From: Chloroflexota bacterium
Lineage (GTDB): Bacteria; Chloroflexota; Limnocylindria; Limnocylindrales; CSP1-4
Length of the DNA stretch: 64,000 nucleotides
Reading direction: 5' to 3'
Assembly (NCBI GenBank): GCA_021783095.1
Contig: JAJXUG010000003.1
Span: 62,001 to 126,000, forward strand
Under the pieces are notes generated by a model. That model was not told the origin of the DNA and searched no databases. It saw only the letters and a program-made list of their open reading frames with translations. A program made the position numbers and the translations under genes. This document shows, piece by piece, positions 10,576 through 18,142 of the stretch; position 1 is the stretch's first letter, and every line of letters begins with the position of its first letter.

Positions 10576-11732
10576 TGCGACCCCTCCTCTCGCTGGCCGC
10601 CGCCGCCCTGCTCGCGGCGGCGGCCTGCTCGGCCCCGGCTCCCTCCTCCCCCGCGGCCGCGCCCGCCACGCCCGGTCTGCCCACGTCCGCGACGGCGTCG
10701 GCGTCGGGCGAGGCGTCCCCGTCGCCCTCTCTCGGGCTGGGCCTGACGGCCAACCTCGTGGACCAGGCCTCGACGACCCCGATGCTGGCCACGGCCACCG
10801 ATGGCCGGTGGATCGCCTGGTCGCGGGGCGCGGCAGCAGACAGCGCGACGGCGACGGAGGTCTGGCTCATGGAGGCCGGCGCCCCAGAGCCGCCGAGGCG
10901 GGTGTACGCCGACCCGCACCGCGACGCCCAGCTTTCCATCGTCGCCGTCTCGGGGGGCGGCCTCGCCTGGGTCGAGTCGCGCGACTCCTCGCCAGGGCAG
11001 TGGTGGATCTGGTACCTGGCGCCGGGCGGCGGGCAGCCGGTCGAGGTCGACCACATCACTGTGGCCGGGTTCTCCCAGCCGATCGTGGCGCTCGACAGCG
11101 GGCACCTCGTGTGGACCCGCACGGCGCGGCGCGGCGGCGCCGACGCGAGCGAGATCGCCTGCCTCGACCTCGCGACGGGCGCCCGCGCCACGCTGCGCTC
11201 CGAGCCCGCGGCCAGGACGCAGTTCGTGTGGGTCTCGCTCGCGGGGGGGAAGCTCGCCTACGCGACCATGGGCGACGGGGACGCGGGCTCGCCGCGCCAC
11301 GTGTGGCTCAGGGACCTCGCGGCGCCGGCGGGCAGCGACCGGCAGCTCGACACGAGCGGGAGGGCGGCCCTGCCGGCGACCAACGGGCAGGTGGTCGTCT
11401 GGAAGGAGGCCGCCAACGAGTACGACGACGGCATGCTCGTCGCCTACTCGATCGCGGACGGCCGGACCTCGGACCTCCTGTTCGGGGACGAGCCGGGGGA
11501 GAACTACCCGATCGTCGGCAGGCGGTTCGTCGCCGCCTGGCTCTCCGACGACACGTCCCTCTGGATCTACGACCTCGCGGAGCAGAAGGCGGATCTGATC
11601 GAGCGGTTCAACCCCGCCGGCCCCGTCAGTGACGTCCGGCCGCTGGCGGCCGGGGACCTGCTGGTCTGGATCCGCGGCACTTGGGACGACAGCCGCCCGC
11701 TCCAGCTCGTGTGGGCCCGCCTGCCGGCCTGA
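10575..11732 (+). CDS. lipoprotein with beta-propeller-like repeats, 385 aa
   Basis: The N-terminus MRPLLSLAAAALLAAAACSA is a lipoprotein signal with the lipobox AAAC. A Ser/Pro/Ala/Thr linker precedes a domain of repeated blades (DGRWIAWSRG, GGGLAWVESRDS, SGHLVWTRTARRG, GGKLAYATMGDGD, NGQVVVWKEAANE, AGDLLVWIRG) as in TolB/WD-like propellers. It should sit outside the membrane and bind a protein or ligand. ATG 10575 overlaps the stop of the peptidase gene (TGATG), so the two were evolved as a unit. With the peptidase interrupted, its translation may now depend on re-initiation. Confidence 0.8.
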   Translation: MRPLLSLAAAALLAAAACSAPAPSSPAAAPATPGLPTSATASASGEASPSPSLGLGLTANLVDQASTTPMLATATDGRWIAWSRGAAADSATATEVWLMEAGAPEPPRRVYADPHRDAQLSIVAVSGGGLAWVESRDSSPGQWWIWYLAPGGGQPVEVDHITVAGFSQPIVALDSGHLVWTRTARRGGADASEIACLDLATGARATLRSEPAARTQFVWVSLAGGKLAYATMGDGDAGSPRHVWLRDLAAPAGSDRQLDTSGRAALPATNGQVVVWKEAANEYDDGMLVAYSIADGRTSDLLFGDEPGENYPIVGRRFVAAWLSDDTSLWIYDLAEQKADLIERFNPAGPVSDVRPLAAGDLLVWIRGTWDDSRPLQLVWARLPA

Positions 11733-12044
11733 CGCCACGCCACCCAGGCCGTCCTCGGTCGCCCAGCGAGCGCCTTGAGCCGCTGGCTCTCGCCGGGCGG
11801 CGCCCTGCTTCTCCCTCGCGGCGATCCTGTGGTCCCCCCGCCGCGCGCCTTCATCGCCCGTGCGAACACGGACGATTCTCCAGCCGCGCATCGCGCCGGA
11901 CGGGCCCTGGATTCGGGTCCGTCACGCGCGCGCCGTGCTCGGCCCGCCATGGGGGCGAGGTGGGCGCGGCCGACTACGTCGCTATGAAGACTGATGAGCA
12001 GGGTGGTCGGGGCGCGCGAGCCCAGCGCCACGTCGCACGGTTCG
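11733..12044 (+). other. non-coding stretch before radC fragment copy B
   Basis: About 310 bases between the lipoprotein stop and the 312-bp repeat. No gene, terminator or RNA that I can support. It ends where the second identical radC fragment begins at 12045. Confidence 0.4.
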
Positions 12045-12356
12045 CCGCACGTACCTTCGTAGCGCATGTCCACGTGCTACGCGGGCAACGTCAGCGCGAG
12101 CCTCGTCCGCGTGGGCGAGCTGTTCCGCGACGCCGTGCGGCTCGACGCCTCGGGCGTGATCCTCGTCCACAACCACCCGAGCGGCGACCCGACGCCGTCG
12201 CCCGACGACCTCCACCTCACCGCCGAGGCGATCGCCGCCGGCCGCCTGCTCGACATCGACGTCCTCGACCACGTGGTCGTCGGGCACGACGCCTGGGTGA
12301 GCCTGCGCGACCGCGGCGTCAGCTTCGACCGCCCGGGGCGGGCGCGGGCGGCGTAG
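12045..12356 (+). repeat. 312-bp direct repeat, copy B (radC 3' end)
   Basis: This is the second copy of the sequence at 9094-9405, offset by 2951 bp, in the same orientation and with no difference that I could find. The intervening segment carries the split peptidase and propeller lipoprotein. Confidence 0.92.
12066..12356 (+). pseudogene. truncated RadC, C-terminal 96 residues (copy B)
   Basis: The same 96-residue JAB-domain fragment as at 9115-9405, with the same TAG in place of the conserved Gln codon just upstream (12060-12062). The catalytic JAMM residues are intact. It lies 112 bp before the ECF sigma gene. Confidence 0.75.
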
Positions 12357-12468
12357 GTGCGGTTGCCGCACCGCCACGCCCGTCGCCTTTCCGCCGCCCG
12401 TCTGCCGCCCGACAACTTCGCGAGGAAGATTGATCATCCCGGGATGGTCGGCCCGTCGATATGACGCG

Positions 12469-13023
12469 ATGGGCAGCATGGCGTGGGGGTTGCGAGTGGC
12501 GGAGACCGGCGACGCGGCGCGGGTGGGGGACGGGGACGACCGTGCGTTCGACGCGCTTGCCGGTCGGGAGCTTGCCGCCGCGTACCGGACGGCGCTCCTG
12601 CTGCTGGGCGACGCCGCCGAGGCGGAGGATGCGGTGCAGGACGCGCTGCTCCGGGCCTGGCAGCGGTGGGACCAGCTGCGGGACCCGGACAGGGCGGGCG
12701 CCTGGTTCGGCCGCATCCTGCTCAACGCCTGCCGCGACCGGCTCCGGGCTCCGCAGCGCGAGGTTCGCTGGATCGGGGATGCGCGCGCAGCCGACGCCCT
12801 GTCCGTCTACGCGGAGCGGGAGGCCCTCGGGGCGGCGATGCGCTCGATGAACGCCGACCAGCGGATCGTGCTCGTGCTCCGCTTCTACCTCGACCTCTCC
12901 GTGGAGGAGATCGCCGCGCGCACCGGCGCACCCGAGGCGACGGTCCGGTCGAGGCTTCGACTGGCGCTGAGCGCGGCTCGGGCGGCGTACGAGGCGCAGG
13001 AGCGGGCGGGAGGGCGTCGATGA
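12469..13023 (+). CDS. ECF-type RNA polymerase sigma factor
   Basis: The protein has sigma-70 region 2 (ALLLLGDAAEAEDAVQDALLRAWQRWDQLRDP, shown with its core AEDAVQDALLRAW) and region 4 (MNADQRIVLVLRFYLDLS then EEIAARTGAPEATVRSRL), the organisation of small extracytoplasmic-function sigma factors. It redirects RNA polymerase to target promoters when released by its partner. The frame is open back to a TTG at 12430. ATG 12469 is chosen because it leaves a normal-length N-terminus; ATG 12478 and GTG 12496 remain possible. Its TGA overlaps the ATG of the next gene (ATGA), the standard sigma/anti-sigma arrangement. Confidence 0.88.
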   Translation: MGSMAWGLRVAETGDAARVGDGDDRAFDALAGRELAAAYRTALLLLGDAAEAEDAVQDALLRAWQRWDQLRDPDRAGAWFGRILLNACRDRLRAPQREVRWIGDARAADALSVYAEREALGAAMRSMNADQRIVLVLRFYLDLSVEEIAARTGAPEATVRSRLRLALSAARAAYEAQERAGGRR

Positions 13024-14498
13024 ACGACAGCGAGCTCGAGGACCGGATCCGCGCGGACCTCCACGCTGCGGCCGAGCAGCCTGTCCCCGACGGTCTGGCC
13101 CGGCGCGCCCGGACGATTGCGCGCACCGAGCGGCGGACCCCTGAACGTCGCTGGTGGCCGCGCGTCCTGGGCGGCGTCGCGGTCGCGGCTGCAGCGGTCG
13201 TGGTCGTCGCGGTGGTCGCATCGCTGCTGCCGCCGCGCCCCTCGCCAACCGCCTCGACGCTGCCGACCCCAACGCCCATCGCCAGCCTCTCGGCGTCGGG
13301 CCAGCCGTCGGCGGCGACCTCGCCCTCGGCCGAGGCCACCGCGCCCAGCCCGTCGGCTGGTGCCCCCGGGACGATCCAGTCGGGCCTGTTCGTCTGGCGG
13401 CCGATCGACACGACGCAGATGGGGGGCGTGAGCCTCGATGCCATCGTTGCCAGGCCCGATGGCAGCCTGCTCGGTCTCGGCCGCGCATCCCTCGTGGTCT
13501 CGGACGCCAGCGCCGGCTGGAGCACGACGGTGTGGCAGTCGTCCGACGGCGCCGACTGGACGCGTGTGCCGGGCGCCAGGGCCTTCAGCGCCAAGACGCC
13601 GGGCTGGAACGCGGTGGTCCTCGCGGCCGCGAGGATCCAATCGGGCTACGTCGCGGTGGGCATGGACCAGCAGGGTGACGCAAGCAGCGCCAATGCCTCC
13701 GCCTGGTACTCCGCGGACGGCGACCACTGGTCGCGCGCGACCGTCGCCGACCCGGCGGGCCGGACGATGGACCAGGTCCTGGCCACGACCTCGGGGCTCG
13801 TGGCGCTCGGCGAGGCGGGCTACTCGTTCCACGCCGGGATGGGGCTCGGCACGGCGATCTGGACCTCGGCCGACGGGCGCTCCTGGTCGCGCGTCCCCGC
13901 GGCGGCCGCGCCGCCTCTCGGAACTCGGCTGTCCAGCGTCGCCGCGGCCCCGGGTGGCGGCTATCTCGCGGCTGCGGAGCAGGAGTACACGGGCGCGACG
14001 ACCGAACAGGTCAAGCCGCTGGCCGCTGGCGTCTGGCGCTCGACGGACGCGATCCACTGGGCGCCCGTCGAAGGGTCGCCCCTCGGGGTGGCATCGATCG
14101 CCCTGCGGGGCAGCACGGTGGTCGCGGTGGGCTCCGGGAGGCCAGCAGACCTCTCGCAGCCTGCGCTCGCCTGGCACGAAGCCGGTGGCGCGAAATGGTC
14201 CGGCGGCCCGCTCCCGGCACCGTCGGGGCTGCCATCAGGCGTGGGCCTTGGCGCCACGCTGGTCGTCGACGGCATCAGCGGGATGCTGGCGATCGGCGAG
14301 CGCACCGACGGCGCCGACGCGACCTCGCTGGTCGTGTGGTCGTCGGCGGACGGCACGACCTGGACTGCCGACAGCCTGCCGGCCCCCCTGGCCACGGCGA
14401 TCTCCCACGTCTTCCCGGTTCGCGGATCCGAGCTCGTCGTCGGCACGGCACAGCCGGACAGCGGCCCCGTCCCCGTCATGTGGCTGGCCACGCCTTGA
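13020..14498 (+). CDS. membrane-bound anti-sigma-like protein with extracytoplasmic BNR-type propeller
   Basis: The first about 50 residues are a short cytoplasmic domain (ELEDRIRADLHAAAEQPVPDGLARRART) that fits the sigma-binding part of ECF anti-sigma factors. One transmembrane helix follows at about 55-75 (VLGGVAVAAAAVVVVAVVAS), then a Ser/Pro/Thr linker. An extracellular domain of about 360 residues has repeated WxSxDGxxW blades (VWQSSDGADWTRV, AWYSADGDHWSRA, IWTSADGRSWSRV, VWRSTDAIHWAPV, VWSSADGTTWTAD), as in sialidase/BNR propellers. I infer that the propeller is the sensor. It is coupled by ATGA to the sigma gene. No zinc-binding HxxxCxxC motif is visible. Confidence 0.75.
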   Translation: MNDSELEDRIRADLHAAAEQPVPDGLARRARTIARTERRTPERRWWPRVLGGVAVAAAAVVVVAVVASLLPPRPSPTASTLPTPTPIASLSASGQPSAATSPSAEATAPSPSAGAPGTIQSGLFVWRPIDTTQMGGVSLDAIVARPDGSLLGLGRASLVVSDASAGWSTTVWQSSDGADWTRVPGARAFSAKTPGWNAVVLAAARIQSGYVAVGMDQQGDASSANASAWYSADGDHWSRATVADPAGRTMDQVLATTSGLVALGEAGYSFHAGMGLGTAIWTSADGRSWSRVPAAAAPPLGTRLSSVAAAPGGGYLAAAEQEYTGATTEQVKPLAAGVWRSTDAIHWAPVEGSPLGVASIALRGSTVVAVGSGRPADLSQPALAWHEAGGAKWSGGPLPAPSGLPSGVGLGATLVVDGISGMLAIGERTDGADATSLVVWSSADGTTWTADSLPAPLATAISHVFPVRGSELVVGTAQPDSGPVPVMWLATP

Positions 14499-14648
14499 CT
14501 CCGGAGCCCGCCAGTCCCCGGCCTGAGCCCAGTCTCGAGCGACCCGGGGAGCACCGGGGCCAGCGAGGTGCCGTGTCCGGGAGGCAATCCCTGCGGGCCC
14601 TAGCATGGATGCGCTCGAGGTCCGCTGCTTCAGCCCGGGCTGTCGTCG

Positions 14649-14750
14649 CCTGTCGCGCCAAACGTCCCTTCGTTGCCTCTGTCCACTCCGTACGTCGGCA
14701 GCGTCACGGCATCCCACGTCCGCGTCGGCGAGCCGTTCCGCGACGCCGGA
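14649..14750 (+). pseudogene. decayed radC fragment (copy C)
   Basis: Translation in the frame of 14673 gives LSTPYVGSVTASHVRVGEP then FRDA, which aligns with RadC VSTSYVGNVSASLVRVGEL then FRDA. The upstream ACGTCCCTTCGTTGCC matches ACGTACCTTCGTAGCG of the two 312-bp copies. Similarity extends a little further 5' (CTGTCGCGCC against CTCAACGCGA of intact radC). It breaks off at GACGCCG, directly against the stop codon of the minus-strand gene at 14751. This is an older, more mutated member of the same fragment family. Confidence 0.8.
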
Positions 14751-15098
14751 TCAGCGGTCGCCCGTCGGATAGCCGTGCGCGCGCATCAGGGCGGCCACCC
14801 GCTCGCCCACCACGTCCTCGGCGGCGCTGGGTCGCGACAGTCGATGGCCCTCCGCCGCACGGGCGCGGACCACCTCCACGAACCGGTCGCGCCACGCGGC
14901 GGGCAGGTCCGGCCAGAGCCGCGAGGCGATGAACGCCGCGAGATCCCCGTCCTCGGAGACCCCCGCACGGTCGGCGGCGGCCCACACGCGAAGATGGGTC
15001 GTCCACGTCGCGAAGCCCAAACGCGCGGCGCGGTCCTCCGCCGGCTCAGACAGCTCGCGATCACGCAGTTCCCGCGCGAAGAGCGCATCAGCCGGCAT
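14751..15098 (-). CDS. hypothetical protein, 115 aa, partner of nucleotidyltransferase-like gene
   Basis: A small soluble, helix-rich, Asp/Arg/Ala-rich protein starting MPADALFARELRDREL. It overlaps the end of the upstream nucleotidyltransferase-like gene by 11 bp on the same strand, so the two form an operon. I do not recognise a family; it has no HEPN RxxxxH motif. Its stop codon abuts the broken end of the radC remnant, suggesting that the pair arrived as a cassette. Confidence 0.6.
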   Translation of the reverse strand: MPADALFARELRDRELSEPAEDRAARLGFATWTTHLRVWAAADRAGVSEDGDLAAFIASRLWPDLPAAWRDRFVEVVRARAAEGHRLSRPSAAEDVVGERVAALMRAHGYPTGDR

Positions 15099-15630
15099 CG
15101 GTCACCAGCTCCGCCAGCAGCCCCGCGAGGCCGAGGCCGGACGCTCGCGCCCGGACGTAGTCAAGGTCGAGGCCGGGCCACGTCTCGACGATCCGCCGGC
15201 AGTCACGCGCCTGGAGGCCGGCCAGATCCCCGTTGGCGAACTCGAGCTTCGCGACGAGCAGGTCCTCGACGCTGGACACCCAGACCGGGCCGAGGGCGGG
15301 ATCGTCCACCCGGACGCGCCGCGCGAAGGCTGCCTCGCCCCAGGGGTCTGGATCGCGCATGATCAGGTCAGCCTTGCCGATCGCGGTCACGTGGATGACG
15401 GCGCCGAGCCAGCCATGCCCGATGCGGAGCGGCTCGTTGACGAGGTACGCGGGTTCGAACGCGGGTCGGAGCCGCGCCTCGTACGCCACCGGGTCAATCC
15501 GGATGACGAGGTCGATGCCGTCGGTCGCCCGGTACGCGAGCCCGTGGATGGACATCGCCTCGGAACCGGTCACGAAGCAGCTGATCGCGGCGCCGTCCAG
15601 CCGCTCGATGACGTCTCGTCGCACATCCAC
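15088..15630 (-). CDS. nucleotidyltransferase-fold protein, possible toxin-antitoxin component
   Basis: The 180-residue protein has CFVTGSEAMSIHGLAYRATDGIDLVIRI near residue 20-45. This matches the GS-x(n)-hG-x-R-T-x-DiDlvi core of small nucleotidyltransferases such as those in AbiEii/MNT-like toxin-antitoxin families, although the usual DxD is DGID here. A later SSVEDLLVAKLEFANGDL segment resembles the conserved region of the same families. It begins with GTG and has a -10-like GACAAT six bases upstream. With its overlapping 115-aa partner it could be a two-gene toxin-antitoxin or defence cassette; that is inference. Confidence 0.65.
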   Translation of the reverse strand: MDVRRDVIERLDGAAISCFVTGSEAMSIHGLAYRATDGIDLVIRIDPVAYEARLRPAFEPAYLVNEPLRIGHGWLGAVIHVTAIGKADLIMRDPDPWGEAAFARRVRVDDPALGPVWVSSVEDLLVAKLEFANGDLAGLQARDCRRIVETWPGLDLDYVRARASGLGLAGLLAELVTDAG

Positions 15631-15636
15631 CCGCCG

Positions 15637-15642
15637 ATTGTC
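15637..15642 (-). promoter_or_regulatory. -10 element (GACAAT) for the nucleotidyltransferase pair
   Basis: Read on the minus strand, GACAAT ends six bases before the GTG start at 15630, the same leaderless spacing seen at other transcription-unit heads in the window. Confidence 0.4.
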
Positions 15643-15850
15643 GCGGCGCGGCGTCCGCTCGTCGAGCCCGAGGCGGGCCGGGGTCCCTACAGGCGAACGC
15701 TCGCAGGGCGGCGGCCCCCGCAGGAGCCCGTTCGGCTCGCCCGATCCGGGCGTGAAGGGGGCGAGCGTCGCGCCCTGCCTTGGACGTACCCCTGCGGGCC
15801 CTGGGCCCGACCGCCCGCTCCGGCCGGGAGTGCGCGGCCTGCATCGAGGC

Positions 15851-16957
15851 TCAGGCGCCCAGCACCCGGATCAGGACGACGCTCGTGGTGGCCAGGACGA
15901 GGATCGACGCCGTCACGGCGACGAGGACGTTGCGGCCGACCGTGCGGACGGCGGCGATGTCGACGCCCAGGCCGAGCGCGGCCATCGCGCCGACGGTCAG
16001 CCACCGGCTCACCTCCTGGAGCGGGGCGCCGACGGCGACCGGCAGGACGCCGAGGCTCCGGGCACCGGCGAGAAGAACGAAGCCCACCAGGAACCAGGGG
16101 ACCAGCCGCCGGATCGAGAAGCCGGCCGTCCCCGACCCGGCTGCCTCCGACGCCGCGCCCGCAGGGCTCAGGAAGCCGAACACCAGGACCACCGGCCCGA
16201 GCAGCATGACCCGGACGAGCTTCACGAGCGTTGCGATCTGGGCGCTCGCGGTGCTCACAGGGAGTGTTGCCGCGATGACCTGCGGCACGGCGTACACGGT
16301 CATCCCCGCGAGGACGCCGTACTGGTGGAGCGTGAACCCGAGGATGGGGATCGCGAGCGGGAGCAGCAGGACGACGGCGACGCCGAGCACGGCGGTGAGG
16401 GCGACGGAGCTCGCGACATCGGCGCCGGACGCTCCGATCACGGGCGCCACAGCCGCGATGGCCGAGTTGCCGCAGACGGAGTTCCCGACCGCGACGAGGA
16501 TCGCGAGGCGGCGGTGGAGCCCGATGGCCCGGCCGATGGCGAAGCTCGCGCTGATGCCGATCACGACGACGGCGAGGATCGCGACCAGGAGCGTCGGCCC
16601 GGCCGCGACCAGGCTGGCGACGTCGACCGAGGCGCCGAGCAGCACGATCGCGAACTCGAGGACCTGCTTGGCGGAGAAGGCGATGCCGGGGTCGGCCGAC
16701 GCCGGGACCTCTCGCACGTTGCGGACGACGACGCCGAGCAGGATCGCGATGACGAGCGCCTCGATGACCGCGTGGCCGAGCAGCCGCTCCTCGATCGCCT
16801 GCGCCCCTGCGGCGACCAGCCCGATCGCGATGACGAGCGCGATGCCCGGGACGAGGCCGCTCGGCGCGGCGACACGCGCACGGGCGCTGAAGGGGAAGGG
16901 GACGCGGAGTGTTCGGGCGAGCACGGGATCCTCAAGCTGGTTGATGGGCCCCCGCAC
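15851..16957 (-). CDS. yeiH: YeiH/UPF0324 family putative sulfate/sulfite exporter
   Basis: The 368-residue polytopic protein has about ten hydrophobic segments and the family hallmark GNSVCGNSAIAAVAPVI (about residue 155). QVLEFAIVLLGASVD and MAALGLGVDIAAVR occur at the positions expected for the inverted repeat halves. YeiH proteins are putative anion exporters linked to sulfite or sulfate. The gene starts with GTG and is divergent from a LysR regulator, as yeiH is from yeiE in Escherichia coli, which supports the assignment. Confidence 0.9.
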   Translation of the reverse strand: MRGPINQLEDPVLARTLRVPFPFSARARVAAPSGLVPGIALVIAIGLVAAGAQAIEERLLGHAVIEALVIAILLGVVVRNVREVPASADPGIAFSAKQVLEFAIVLLGASVDVASLVAAGPTLLVAILAVVVIGISASFAIGRAIGLHRRLAILVAVGNSVCGNSAIAAVAPVIGASGADVASSVALTAVLGVAVVLLLPLAIPILGFTLHQYGVLAGMTVYAVPQVIAATLPVSTASAQIATLVKLVRVMLLGPVVLVFGFLSPAGAASEAAGSGTAGFSIRRLVPWFLVGFVLLAGARSLGVLPVAVGAPLQEVSRWLTVGAMAALGLGVDIAAVRTVGRNVLVAVTASILVLATTSVVLIRVLGA

Positions 16958-16974
16958 CGTATCGGCAACCCGAT

Positions 16975-17012
16975 CGATAACGCCAATACATGATCATCAT
17001 CCCTGCGATAAC
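16975..17012. promoter_or_regulatory. paired CGATAAC sites in the yeiH-lysR divergent region
   Basis: CGATAAC occurs at 16975-16981 and again at 17006-17012, 31 bp apart (about three helical turns), with a TGATCA palindrome between. The 69-bp intergenic region holds both promoters, so the pair is a candidate LysR operator. The second copy also overlaps a -10-like GATAAC in front of the LysR ATG. Confidence 0.5.
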
Positions 17013-17026
17013 ATGAGTGCATCACG

Positions 17027-17908
17027 ATGGCGATCAACCTCCACCTCCTGCGGCTGTTCTCGGCGGTGGCCGATACGGGGAGCTTCCGCGGCGCCGCCGA
17101 TCGCCTCGTCATCAGCCAGCCGGCAGTGTCACGCGGGGTGCAGGAGCTGGAGCGCCAGCTCGGGGCCCAGTTGATCGACCGCTCCGCCAGGCCGCTCGCC
17201 CTCACCGAGGCGGGACGGGTGCTCAACGAGCATGCCGTGGCGATCTTCGGGCTCGAGCAGCAGGCGGAGGCAGCCCTGGGCGAGCTCGACACCCTCGGTC
17301 GCGGCCGACTCGCGATCGGCGCGAGCACCACGGTCGGGATCTACCTGCTGCCGGACCTGCTGGGGGCGTTCCGGCGGGCGCATCCAGGGATCTCGCTGTT
17401 CCTCGACATCGGGAACACCGCGCAGGTCGTGGAGCACCTTCGGCGCCACCCGCTCGACCTCGCGTTCATCGAGGGGCCGGTGCCCGCGTCGGACGACCTG
17501 GTCGTTGCCCCGTGGCGCCAGGACCGGCTCGTCCCGATCGCCGCCCCCGACCACCCGCTGGCGCGTCCCGGGGGCGCGACCATCGAGGAGCTGCTCGCCA
17601 CTCCGTTCCTCCACCGCGAGCTCGGGTCGGGGACCCGGGAGGTGGTCGAGGCAGCGCTGCGTCCGCACGGTGAGCTGCCGCCGGTCGCGATGGAGCTCGG
17701 CAGCACCGAGGCGATCAAGCAGGCCGTCGCCGCCGGGCTGGGGGTGAGCATCGTCTCGGCAGTCGCGATCGAGCACGAGCTGGCCCTCGGCCGGCTGGTC
17801 GTGCCGGAGATCGCCGGGTTGCAGGTGGGGCGGACGCTGACCCTGCTCCGTGTGGCCGGTCGCCCGGCGAGCCGCGCGGCGCGGGCCTTCCTCGATGAAA
17901 TCGCCTGA
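17027..17908 (+). CDS. LysR family transcriptional regulator (YeiE/CysB-like)
   Basis: The 293-residue protein has the N-terminal winged helix-turn-helix (LLRLFSAVADTGSFRGAADRL and ISQPAVSRGVQELERQLG, residues 5-45). A linker helix follows, and a periplasmic-binding-protein-like effector domain starts at GRLAIGASTTVGIYLLP. Its divergence from yeiH suggests that it senses a sulfur compound and controls the exporter and perhaps itself. Downstream is a trans-sulfuration enzyme gene after a 234-bp gap, which fits a sulfur theme. Confidence 0.92.
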   Translation: MAINLHLLRLFSAVADTGSFRGAADRLVISQPAVSRGVQELERQLGAQLIDRSARPLALTEAGRVLNEHAVAIFGLEQQAEAALGELDTLGRGRLAIGASTTVGIYLLPDLLGAFRRAHPGISLFLDIGNTAQVVEHLRRHPLDLAFIEGPVPASDDLVVAPWRQDRLVPIAAPDHPLARPGGATIEELLATPFLHRELGSGTREVVEAALRPHGELPPVAMELGSTEAIKQAVAAGLGVSIVSAVAIEHELALGRLVVPEIAGLQVGRTLTLLRVAGRPASRAARAFLDEIA

Positions 17909-18142
17909 GCTGGTCCCCGAATCGATGGCCCGAGGAGCGACGGCAGGACGGTGCAGTCGCGGCTGGAACCGCGGGCAGGATATTCGACTAGCCTTTGCAT
18001 CGACTCGACGCCGCGGTCTCGAGGCCCTGCCCACGAGAGCCGAGGCGGCCGACGACCTGGAGCGCCGGCTTCAAGATCCCGGGTCCTGCCGTCGTCACCG
18101 CGCTGCGGGCCCCCGCTGCGACCTGTGCCTGGAGGAAGACGC
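17909..18142 (+). promoter_or_regulatory. leader region of the trans-sulfuration gene
   Basis: The 234 bases hold a -10-like TAGCCT at 17989-17994, several GC-rich inverted segments (for example GACGAC near 18051 against GTCGTC near 18090) and a strong GGAGGAAG at 18131-18138. I looked for a SAM-type riboswitch because of the downstream enzyme but cannot match the conserved core of any class that I know. Confidence 0.3.

Noticed and set aside
9745-12356. Reassignment of TAG to glutamine to explain the two in-frame amber codons
   Set aside because: Many intact genes in the window end with TAG (mreC, the CPBP protease, diguanylate cyclase, DUF3048, PseG-like and synthase genes), so TAG is a working stop. 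Local nonsense mutations explain the data better.
12430-12468. TTG at 12430 as the sigma-factor start
   Set aside because: A GAGGAAG precedes it by only one or two bases, too close to act, and it adds an N-terminal extension that small ECF sigma factors do not have.
15233-17174. Long plus-strand frames across the yeiH gene
   Set aside because: They are antisense to a clear ten-helix YeiH protein and have Arg/Asp/Thr-biased compositions.
17909-18142. SAM-family riboswitch upstream of the trans-sulfuration gene
   Set aside because: The position and length are suitable and there are GC stems, but I cannot find the conserved core of SAM-I, SAM-II or SAM-IV, so I only list it as a leader region.
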